From Siphonodentalium dalli (Eukaryota > Mollusca > Scaphopoda > Gadilida > Siphonodentaliidae): 64,000 nt of DNA. Positions 25,057-33,937 of this stretch are shown piece by piece; position 1 is the stretch's first letter; each line of letters starts with the position of its first letter. A model generated the notes under the pieces. That model saw only the letters and a list, made by a program, of their open reading frames with translations. It made no database searches and had not been told where the DNA came from. A program made the translations under genes and the position numbers. The stretch lies in contig CP136061.1 of the NCBI GenBank assembly GCA_032622095.1, positions 172,553,107-172,617,106 on the forward strand, in the 5' to 3' direction.

Positions 25057-26270
25057 CTAACATTTGACGGATGCCTTTCTGCTAAGGCGTAGAAGACCAT
25101 AATGCATAATATACCCACACTTCTTGACCATGATCATAAGAACAGTCCTGGTGGCGTCCATCAATCGTCTCACCGTACAGATCCAAGCAGATAATAACAA
25201 TACATGCGGTGCTAGTTTGTGGGCATGTGTCATGATAGTGGAAATGAAATTGGACCATGACTGCACCGCCCCTTCTTTGGGTATGTTTTAGATTCAGACA
25301 TGATCTCATGTGGCTTTGCTTTCCTTGTATGCTAAGATTGTATCTTTCAATCCGCTTGGAAGCCGTTCTTAATCAACGAACCAGACGTGTACCATTGGCT
25401 ACTACTATATAAGTCCCACCAGACTGGGATGGATGTAGTCTTCAGGACGATGCATTTGATAGTTACCGATAATATGTCATACTCACGCTGGGTGGTGGTC
25501 GGTATGGTTCAAGAAAGTACAATGCCATCAACACAAGGGTGAAATGTTCAACGCGAAGAACGTCTAGAGGAATGTTACTTTGATGAGATCTTGCATTCAG
25601 TTTAACCTACGTTGGGTACACCAAGTGATTTATTGGTAACATCACCATTCAAAACCATTGTCCTACATGAGACATCTTAACTACTATATTATAAAGTTAT
25701 ATAATATAAAGCTATATGATCATAAAGGTCACGTTCATCAACGTCCACATCCATTGCCATCGAGACTATAAATTGTTCTTTAAACACACAGTGAAATAAA
25801 TGCACCACAGTTCCTGACATTTTCTTGAATAATACCGTCCACATACTGACACTAACCCTGAGAGATCATAACATCAATGCATACCTTCATTCCATAAAGA
25901 CATTATCCTTTAGCCCATCCGACTGGCTAGGATAGTATTATCCAGACAAAATTATACGTCTGGTCATGTTGATTCAGAACGGCCTTGAAACGGATGTGGA
26001 AATACAATCTTACCACACCAAAAATACCAACACGCATGACATTCTATATTGAAACATGCACCTGGTGTAGGGTTATATACCGTGTCCCATTTCATTCCCA
26101 CTGTCATGGCGCATGTCCACAAACTAGCACCGCGAGTATTGTTCTCTGCTGGGAGCTATTCGACGAGACGACTGCGGGACGTCACACAGTTTGCTTATGA
26201 TCATGATCAAGAAGTGTGGGTAGTCGGTACATTATGGTCTTCTCCTTAGCAGATAGGCATCTGTCCAAGG
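25057..26270. repeat. Inner inverted arms of the palindromic element
   Basis: CACTTCTTGACCATGATCAT and GCTAGTTTGTGGGCATGTG in the left inner arm are mirrored by GATCATGATCAAGAAGTGTG and GCATGTCCACAAACTAGC on the right (26100-26225). Both arms encode related short peptides (25082-25309 minus and 26049-26249 plus share DQEVWV/GQEVWV and LWSS). This might reflect decayed coding sequence, but no family is recognised. Confidence 0.55.
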
Positions 26271-26959
26271 GAATGATACAGCTAGCTACCTCCGAAACAC
26301 TGCTGAAGTTGTCCACGTATGCCAATACGTTCGCTAAGTTTGTGAGTTGAACCATCTATTGAGAAGTGACTAGTTAACTGGGAAGTTCGCCATGTATACA
26401 TGTCATTATCCCCACGGGGTATATATGAGAAAGACATACATAGAGATGACCTTCTGTAAGCTTGTATACTTATCGACCATATGCCTTTCTAGTTCAAGAT
26501 GACGAACAAATCCCATATTTAGCAAGCATCTAAAATCTTAAGCCAGACACCGGGAAATTAATTGTTTGAAACGTTATGATTAAAGGGACCCTTCTCACAG
26601 GAAGTGTTGAATACTTTGTCGGTGTGAGCGACCTAGATTTATCAGGCAAAGAAATGGAAACTGGTCCAGATCATTAAGGACGTGGCAAATCAGAATCTTT
26701 TACCAGGTAATTGTTCTAATGTGGCTATTCGGCGCACCTACGGTTACGGCCATTATCGGCGCGAAGTGTCAAATGGATTTCGAAATGACACATCGCTATA
26801 TTAAGTGTGGGTTTTCGTACTTCCAGAAGGACCCGATCAATGTTATGCGTTTTGATACGTTTTAAGTTGAACTAATATATGGTTTGTGTATAGTTTCGTC
26901 CATACATATCGATACTATGACAAAAAGTTGAAATTTGTATGTGAATATATCGATTTCTT

Positions 26960-27900
26960 TTCAATTTCTGGCCTCCAGTTTACCTGCCATCTTGACCTTG
27001 CGTATCAATTGACAAACTCAAATGAATACTTCATACCAATATTCCATATCAACATGTGATGGTGGGTAGAATTCGCGAAACAGTAACGCCCATCGTAAGA
27101 AAGTAAAGGAATGTAGGCGTGTTTTCAAATATCGGTCGCCATTTTGGCCGCCATCTTAGATTTGGAAAACCATTTCTTGCATGGGATGAAAGGTAATTAC
27201 TTCACCTCAGTATTTACAACTCAACTGTCAGCATGTGTGGAGTTTTCTCGACAATAATGCCCAATGATGTGAACATGAGGGAATTTCGGTGATTTTTCAA
27301 AATTTGTCGGCCATTGTGGGCGCCATTTTGGATTTGGGGGACTTTTATTTGGATGCAATATAAGGAAAGTTATTCAACTAAGTGTTCCCAACTCACAATA
27401 GTAAGCAGGTGTGGAGTTGTCGTGACAATAACTCTCACTGATGTTAAAATCAGCGATTTTCGGTGATTTTTCTATTTCTGGTGGCCATTTTGGCCACCAT
27501 CTTGGATTTGGGTGAATATTCCTCAATTCAGGTATAAGAGGAATCGTAGCCCGAGTATCTCCTGCACATATATAATCGTGGCTGGAGTAATAATAGCAAT
27601 AACACTCATTGATTCGAAACAGACATTGCGTTATTAGCGTCGTTTTGGCTTTGACCGGATTATACCGGCATTTGGGAAAACGTGATATCGGACAAAAATA
27701 TCCGTCAAGAAATGTATATTATGGTCCCCGTGTGTTCGCCAATGACTCTTCTAGACGGTAAATTTATAAAATCGCGTCAAGGTGCCAATATTTTCCCACA
27801 GAGACAAACGAAAGGTGGTGAAAGGTCCGAAAAATAGCAATTTTTCACATTTCGGCGGCCATCTTGGCCGCCATATTGGATTTTTGTGTCGGATTTTTGG
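26960..27900. repeat. Right subterminal array, inverted
   Basis: Reverse-complement counterpart of 23380-24300, with GGCCGCCATCTTAGATTTGG, GGCCACCATCTTGGATTTGG and GTGTGGAGTTTTCTCG words at matching intervals. Confidence 0.75.
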
Positions 27901-28460
27901 CTAATTTGTAAGGGTTGTATATTACCATAACGAATCGAACGGAAAACAAGACCGCATGTGACATCATATTTACTATAACGGCGATCAAAGAGACCTGGTG
28001 CATATACAAAAAATGGCCGCCATGATGGACGCCATCTTGTCTGGAGTCTCTGCGGCCACTTTTTTTTCTTGTTAACAAGTGAAAAAAATTAGAGGAGACC
28101 TTAAGGAAGAAAATTAGTGGGGTGAAGTTAAGTCCTGGGGGGGGGGGGGGGTGCAGAGGTCTACCAATATCTCCTGGACTAAGAGTTTTTCTTGGATAAT
28201 ATGAGTTTGAAGCCTGCTTACATTTCAATATGTTGTCAGTTTTGTATTGTCTGCAGCAGAACTCGGCGCGTTGAAGCAAAAGTTATAAGAGATAAAATGT
28301 GTACGTAACGAGACTATAATACAAATGAACAAATAAATTGAGGGAGGGGTGTGCATTACAGGGAACTAAGGTCACTAAGGGTTGAACCGATATAAATTTG
28401 TAGAGCGATAACGACCAATGTTGACATATTATGCATCTCAACTCTACTGTTGCAACAAGG

Positions 28461-28482
28461 ATATAAAATAGGGGGGGGGGGG
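28461..28482. repeat. G-tract after TATAAAATA, family F copy 1
   Basis: A G homopolymer follows TATAAAATA. The same place is a short C run at about 55785 and 60512 in the other copies. A second such G-tract lies at 28759-28768. Confidence 0.8.
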
Positions 28483-29600
28483 TGTCAGAATCCTAGTCAT
28501 CTCTATATAGGGCCAGAATAGTCATTTATGGACTTCTATAGTGGTACAATACAAATTAGAATCAAATGATAAAAATATGTATGTAACACAATTATACCGA
28601 TGAAAATAAAAATAATAATTTAGGCCGGGATAAGATGTTGGGTTGGTTATATGGACTCGGAGAAAAAGGGGTTCGTACCGATGAACTGACAGAAATTAGT
28701 GGAGCGATGTTGCCATGTAATGCATCGCGACTGTACTAAAGCAGCAATGATATAAAATTGGGGGGGGGGTTGGAATTATCTCTATCTCTATAGATGGCAC
28801 CAGAATTATATAGAAAGGAATAGCAATTGATATACGTATACGGTATACTATAGTAATACCATAGACATATAAGTACAAGTATCACGCAATAAAAAAATTT
28901 GTAACGTGACTATAGAGATTGGGTTGGTTATATGTGGATATTCCTCAATTCAGGTATAAGAGGAATACATGGAATTCATACCGATGAAATGATACAAATT
29001 AGTGGAGCGATAAAGACCAATGTTGACACTTAGTCAGGCTACGCGGGGGAAATAGGGGTTGATACGATAGACCGAAATAAATTTGTCGAGTGATAATGAC
29101 CAATGTTGACGTATAAAGTAACGCGACTGTACTGTTGCACAATTATCATGTAGAACCGGTCAAATATGAACTCTGGTGCCCAATATGGAACAGCTCAGAA
29201 AACATTTGAAGGGCCCTAAAATTTATTTAACATGGGATCTGCCATACAAATCGATTTATGTTGATAAATCTCTTATTTTTCAAAATTTTAAGCTGAGACT
29301 TGGTGTGTCTGAGTGGAATACGTATATATTCCTAAAATGATAGGATACAGCACATAATTATGTTTTAGGTGGAAGAAATGAATTTTTTTCGATGATAAAA
29401 TTTAACATGGGATTTGCAATTAAAATCGATTTATGTCGATAAAACTGTCATTTTTCTAAATTTTGAGTTGAGAATTCGTGTGTCTGTGTGTAATACTTAT
29501 ATATTCTTAAAATGACAGAGTCCAGAGCGTAATTATGTTTTAGATGGAAGAAATTGAATTTGTTTTCGATAACAAATTTACAGCATGTACGGCCGTACTA

Positions 29601-30764
29601 CGGGTTTATCGCGGCACCTCGAAACAGTGCGCGGAACTTCGCAGAACTACGCGGACGTGCGCGGTACAAATAAAACAGTTTTTTGTACAGGGGTAGGTGG
29701 GGGTTGAATTAACACATGAACTATAGTAGTCACACGGCACAATCGTTTCGACGATTCTACGACCAATTCCACGATTCTGCGGCTTGACAACCACGGTGCT
29801 ACGGCAGTTCAACGATTCTGCGGCCTTATTATACGTGATATTTCATGACAAACTTAGATAATGGGGCCTTTTACTGAATTGGGACGATACGAGTGGGCTT
29901 CTTCTTGTATGCATTGTGTAGAAACACAGAAATGCAGTAACAGTGTCAACTATTTGACAACGCCCCGCTTCGACCATGACAACGACGATTGTGCGACTCG
30001 TTGAACTGTAATTTTCATTTTTATGCGACGTATCTGTCACTACATGATCGGACAGCTTAGTTATGCGTGTAAGCCCATGTATGCTGCATCAATAAATGTT
30101 TGGAACTGTACCTTCGTTGTACAAAGCACATGTCCTGGATTCAATACAGTGGTCAAGTTGCTCCATTCGACGAACGTGCGTGTGATTCGTTGGTAACGTG
30201 AGGCTACCTTATACTGTACACATAATCAGTATAGTGTCAGTGCAGCATTCGGCAAAGCTCGGTATTCACCGAAAAATGGTAACCCTAGTTCTGATAAAGT
30301 TTGAACGACTATCATTTTACAACAACAACTTAAAATGGCGACCAACGACGAAGTCTGAAATATTTTTACAACATCGATTAGATTCGATTTACAACAATGA
30401 TGACGATGATTTAGAAGACTCGTCATTGGTCTTTTATTGCCAGCTTTGTATGTTCAAATTCTTTTATGAACGCAATGACTGAAAAAGTGATATATAGGAC
30501 ATTATTAGCATTTTGGTTGCCGGTATCTCGAAATTTCACAGGTCAGGCACATCCTGAATTGCACTATTATAGCGATATTCCTCTATTACGGATTTTGACG
30601 GACATACTTCTTGACATAATAACTGATCAACAGAGAGAGATAAGATTTGCCATATGTGGCTCCGGTAATTTCATTTTGGCCAATGCTGCTAAAATTAATA
30701 TGTTCGCTACGAAAGACAACTACCTGACTTTTTTAGTCTGCCGGTTCAAAGCCCGGATAAACTA
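29601..30764. other. Unassigned region with two open reading frames
   Basis: Begins with GC-rich degenerate repeats (CGATTCTACGA, CGATTCTGCGG, about 29730-29825). Plus-strand ORFs 30198-30482 (94 codons, with an acidic DDDDLED run and a CQLC motif) and 30466-30765 (99 codons) overlap in different frames. Neither matches a family I know, and neither is bounded by convincing splice sites. The block separates family F copy 1 from the repeat at 30765, which lie almost adjacent to each other at 54.8 kb. Confidence 0.35.
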
Positions 30765-31258
30765 AACCTTTTTCGACCGGGAAAGCAGATCCGAATAGCA
30801 GCTAAGATGTATTTAGATAGAATTATCAAAAGAATTTGACCGATTAGGGTGCATTTTAAAAGAATCGAGTGGAGAAATCTTGGTGACATTTTCATAAAAC
30901 ACGCCGATAATTCCAGAAGATAAAAGATGGCGGTTATCACAATAGAACAGGCATAATATTACCCATAATTCACCTCACTACACCAGGGGGCTTACCCATA
31001 ATTCACCTCACTATACCAGGGGGCTCCCAATGGGTTATATATTATTTTCAGGCTATCAGATTATTTATATTTTCAACAACATATTATTACACCGGTGACT
31101 TTAAGATTACAATTTCAGACTGTCCTCAGTGACTATCGATACGATTGAGTCATATTTTCAAAAACATATTATACACCGGTGGCGTTAACTTTACAATTTC
31201 AGCATCTACGTGATTCTATCGGTACGATTTGAGTAAGGTACAAAAAAAAACTTCGCCC
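30765..31258. repeat. Dispersed repeat X, fullest copy
   Basis: Reverse complement of 54560-54832 for the first 250 bp (GACCGGGAAAGCAGATCCGA, AATTATCAAAAGAAT, GGAGAAATCTTGGTGA), and of 50447-50790 for the rest (ACACCGGTG, TATCGGTACGATT). Contains a 32-bp tandem duplication (CCCATAATTCACCTCACTA at 30961 and 30993) and two copies of an ACACCGGTG-type unit about 90 bp long. Confidence 0.75.
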
Positions 31259-31339
31259 ACTCGACCACAGAATTCAGCTTTCGGACAGCGGCCGATAACC
31301 TCGCCTACAGCCTAGAGATGGCTGCGGTAAGACAATCAA

Positions 31340-31635
31340 ATGGCAAATATGAGTGAAACTGTGAAGCCGCGCATAGGAGCTCTGTCGGATTTGCCGGACA
31401 ATTTCGATAAAAAATGTTTTAATTCGGTGGGAACATATTTAAAATCCTGTCAGCAAGGTTTCAGATACTATAGCGAAGGTTATGTCCACAACGTGTCAAT
31501 ACATAAGTTGGAAAATAAACTGTTTTTTGGAGCAAAATGTCACCGAAACCAGCGGAAAAATGAAAGTCCACTCCAGGTTGATTTAGAGGTTGATTCATTG
31601 AATATTTCCTATGTCCACTGCTCTTGTCACGCTGG
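31340..31635 (+). CDS. SWIM-zinc-finger protein, 5' coding exon (partial)
   Basis: The exon encodes 98 residues from ATG 31340 and ends at a consensus donor GG|GTGAGT (31636). The C-terminal half (about residues 43-98) reads as the start of a SWIM zinc finger: YYSEGYVHNVSI, then a beta-rich stretch, then YVHCSCHAG with the first Cys pair at C94 and C96. The partner CxH half must lie in a later exon. In metazoans such SWIM domains often precede a YqaJ-type nuclease domain. An alternative ATG at 31318 is closed by a stop after 12 codons. I could not find a convincing CxH exon before 32430, so the gene may be broken or use an exon outside what I can recognise. Identification is by pattern only. 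Confidence 0.6.
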
Positions 31636-32429
31636 GTGAGTGCAATAATTATATCTTTTTAATGCTGCATTATTTTTGTGAATATACAAGTTTGTGCTGT
31701 GCAACCCACCATCCATTTGCCGAAACTATACGATCAATATATGGAATATATATCCGATCCGTAAATTCCGAGCTTATTATTCATAACGAGTGAGTTTGAT
31801 GTTTATATACATTTTAGTGTTATGTTCGTATGCTATGACGCTCAGAACGTTTGTGTTGCTACTGATTTTGGTCAAGCCGCCCCTCCCGATCAGCGATCAC
31901 GCGCGACGCTGCTCGTTTGAATTGTTTCATTGTAACGTACATTTCTTCAAAACTAGTTTGACCATAACGGCATTTTGTAGCTAAATGACGATATAAACGT
32001 AAGAATCAACATTTATTATCAACACCTAAATTTATTGTGTTTGTCAACACAAATTAGCATCAAGTCTGGTTGGTGTATAAACACAATTTATTTTTTTAAA
32101 TAAAAAACACAAACACAATACAATACAAATATAGAGAAGTCTGTTTGGGTCACCTAATCGCATTTCGATTCGCCCTATAGACATAATCGGGCCCCAATGC
32201 TGCGGATACACACTGATTCTGTATTGGTAATTTATATCTATAAAACGTTTAAAACGCGCTGACCTTATATTACCTTTACTCGTGCCCCAATTCCAAAATG
32301 TTATATTTGGGGGATTTACTTTGTGAAATACATACAACCCCCAGCCCTACCCAACTAGCTTGTCGTCTGAGGATTTTGTTTTTTAGTGTATGTAAATGAA
32401 ATCCTTTTCTACCTAAAAATCTGACACAG

Positions 32430-32554
32430 TGGTCTGTTCCACGTGGTGACAAGATCGAGCCTGTGGCAATCACCAAGTTATGTGTAACAAATGCCAGACT
32501 TCCAACTGATCGACAAAGAAAGAAGCCAAGTGTGATGAGACTTGTTGATTATAG
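32430..32554 (+). CDS. Candidate downstream exon of the SWIM gene
   Basis: Bounded by CTGACACAG|TGG (acceptor, 32429) and TATAG|GTATAA (donor, 32555). It encodes about 41 residues starting WSVPRGDKIEPVAI and ending MRLVDYR. A Trp-x-x-Pro-Arg-Gly stretch followed by a basic segment is what I recall as the linker after the SWIM finger in SWIM/YqaJ proteins. It lies 0.8 kb downstream of the exon at 31340. The donor leaves two bases, so the next exon must supply one. Continuation of the gene was not found before the LINE. Confidence 0.5.
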
Positions 32555-32607
32555 GTATAACTGTCATTGAGACAACACATATTATAAATCAAATACGTCA
32601 CACTTCA

Positions 32608-32685
32608 TTACTAATGCAGCCAGGGTGTAAGTGACACTCTCGTTATTTGGCAGACTCATTAACAAATGTGATTAGCATGACATGG
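32608..32685. repeat. 78-bp direct repeat, 5' of the LINE
   Basis: TTACTAATGCAGCCAGGGTG through ATCATGACATGG-like sequence, matching 37773-37850 at 74 of 78 positions in the same orientation. The pair brackets the LINE, but the four mismatches argue against a fresh target duplication. Confidence 0.85.
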
Positions 32686-32814
32686 TTGGAATGTGATTTG
32701 GGGGGGCTAACCCCGGGATTCTCGAAAGGGTCGAATGACCCTTTCCTTAACCCCTCATTTTTATGCCTTTATTTATAATGAATAAAAAAAAAATTTAAAA
32801 AAAAGTGAGCATTT

Positions 32815-33048
32815 TTATGATAGATGGTTATTTTTTCTTTTCTTTTTTGGGTTGGCTTTTTCTGTTGAAGATTGTGGAGATGGTGTAGGTGAAGGATGTC
32901 TTTGTTGATATTCCTGAATGATTTGTTGGACTTTCTCTTCTTGCGCTTTCCGGTATCTTCTAGATTCAGCGATGGTGTCTTCTACAGACAGAGTGGTGTC
33001 TGTGCTGATGTTGTTGTTGTTGTTGATGCTGGTGGAGCTGGGGGACAC
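32815..33048 (-). CDS. Antisense ORF in the LINE 5' region, hypothetical
   Basis: A 77-codon minus-strand ORF with protein-like composition: an Asn run (NNNNN), an acidic/helical middle (VEDTIAESRRYRKAQEEKV), a Ser/Pro stretch and a nuclear-localisation-like PKKKRK before the stop. AATAAA follows on the same strand about 40 nt beyond the stop (near 32772). The first codon is GTG and the frame is open only 21 nt further upstream to a TAA, so a true start is missing. It may be a 3' exon of an unrelated minus-strand gene, an antisense ORF of the LINE, or a chance frame. No family is recognised. Confidence 0.35.
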   Translation of the reverse strand: MSPSSTSINNNNNISTDTTLSVEDTIAESRRYRKAQEEKVQQIIQEYQQRHPSPTPSPQSSTEKANPKKKRKNNHLS

Positions 33049-33163
33049 CGGGATGTGTTGTTAATCCGATGTCCGAGGTGTATGACTGTCCAGTTCCACC
33101 TCGAAGCTGGCGGCAGGAACAGCAGGGGTGGTATCCTGCTCCCTTACTCCGCTCGCCTCGACG

Positions 33164-33937
33164 ATGACAGCAGGGATCTCCGGCAGATCAACGGAGTCCC
33201 TGTTAGCTGGTGTGACGTCACCGACGACCGGGTCAGCGACGACTCGCGAAGCTAAAGATGAACTAGATGATGTGTCGGTGAAGGTTACTGCGCTTTGTGC
33301 TGCTTACCGTGAACTCGAGGAGAGCAATAACACCCTCCATGAGACCGTGACTGACTTAAAATGTCGTTCAATGAAGAATAACTTGCTCTTCCACGGACTT
33401 GCTGAGATTGGGAATGAGAACACAGAGGCGTTGCTAAAGGAATTCATCGAAACAGAGCTAGGCATCACTGAAAACATCCAGCTTGGAAACGTACATCGCA
33501 TTGGTCGAAAGCGACGTGGCAGGCACAGGTCGATTGTGGCAAGATTCATTTTCTGGAAAGACCGGAGAGAGGTGTATAGTGCTGCCGGACAGAAGCTTTC
33601 GAAAACTCCCTTCTCGGCCAGCCAGCAATTCCCAGACGAAGTTAGGAACGAGAGGAAAAATCTAATTCCCAAGATGATAGAGGCCAGGAACGATGGACAT
33701 AGAGTGAAGCTTATTAACGATAAACTGTTCATCGACGACAAGATGTATAACTCTACATTTAAAGAGAAGTCTAGGCTGGATTTTTTCCTCCATAGGTACC
33801 AATATGACATGAGAGATGGCGAGGTGTGTACACCAGTACCCCCACCCGGCGATAGAAAGATTCAACGCCACAATAGGACACATCAGGAGAACGAGATAAG
33901 AGGAGGAAAAATTACATTCATAAATATGACTCATTGA
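33164..33937 (+). CDS. LINE ORF1 protein (RRM-like, nucleic-acid binding)
   Basis: 257 codons from ATG 33164; the frame is open further upstream only to a TGA at 33083, and the earlier GTG at 33128 is less likely. Residues from about 27 to 70 form a heptad-rich segment (DELDDVSVKVTALCAAYREL), predicted as a coiled coil. The region that follows (CRSMKNNLLFHGL, then LGNVHRIGRK, and RSIVARFIFWKDRREV) has the order and spacing of the RRM plus C-terminal domain of L1-type ORF1 proteins, which trimerise and coat the element RNA. The C-terminus is basic. The stop TGA (33935-33937) overlaps the ORF2 frame. No frameshifts are seen. Confidence 0.8.
   Translation: MTAGISGRSTESLLAGVTSPTTGSATTREAKDELDDVSVKVTALCAAYRELEESNNTLHETVTDLKCRSMKNNLLFHGLAEIGNENTEALLKEFIETELGITENIQLGNVHRIGRKRRGRHRSIVARFIFWKDRREVYSAAGQKLSKTPFSASQQFPDEVRNERKNLIPKMIEARNDGHRVKLINDKLFIDDKMYNSTFKEKSRLDFFLHRYQYDMRDGEVCTPVPPPGDRKIQRHNRTHQENEIRGGKITFINMTH

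Larger units (their letters stand above)
23085..28181. mobile_element. 5.1-kb palindromic element nested in family F
   Basis: The left end TAGTCCAGGAGATATTGGTA and the right end are exact inverted copies, and the trinucleotide AGA flanks both sides (23082-23084, 28182-28184). The uninterrupted copies read CCAGAG at this place (complements at 56068-56070 and 60803-60805), so AGA is a 3-bp target duplication. The arms remain recognisably inverted across the whole length: the outer 1.3 kb nearly perfect, the inner part more diverged, meeting near 25.63 kb. Subterminal regions hold repeats of about 173 bp with AAGATGGCGGCC. No transposase was recognised. Confidence 0.85.
21612..29600 (-). mobile_element. 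Family F copy 1, interrupted by a nested element
   Basis: Read on the minus strand this matches copies 2 (54886-57675) and 3 (58601-62163). It runs from CGTACATGCTGTAAATTTG near 29590 through G-tract regions (28445-28770), the palindromic modules (22567-22975) and a conserved ORF (22301-22564), and ends at ACAAGAAAACCATAGTCAG (21612). Sequence 23085-28181 is an insertion absent from the other copies. The ends are not inverted repeats, and I cannot assign the family to a known superfamily. Confidence 0.8.

Noticed and set aside
32040-32085. A Cys-x-His stretch as the missing half of the SWIM finger
   Set aside because: A TGT-CAA-CAC codon set occurs at about 32045, but the frame soon stops and no acceptable acceptor/donor pair surrounds it.
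33304-33810. 168-codon minus-strand ORF
   Set aside because: Shadow of LINE ORF1 on the opposite strand.
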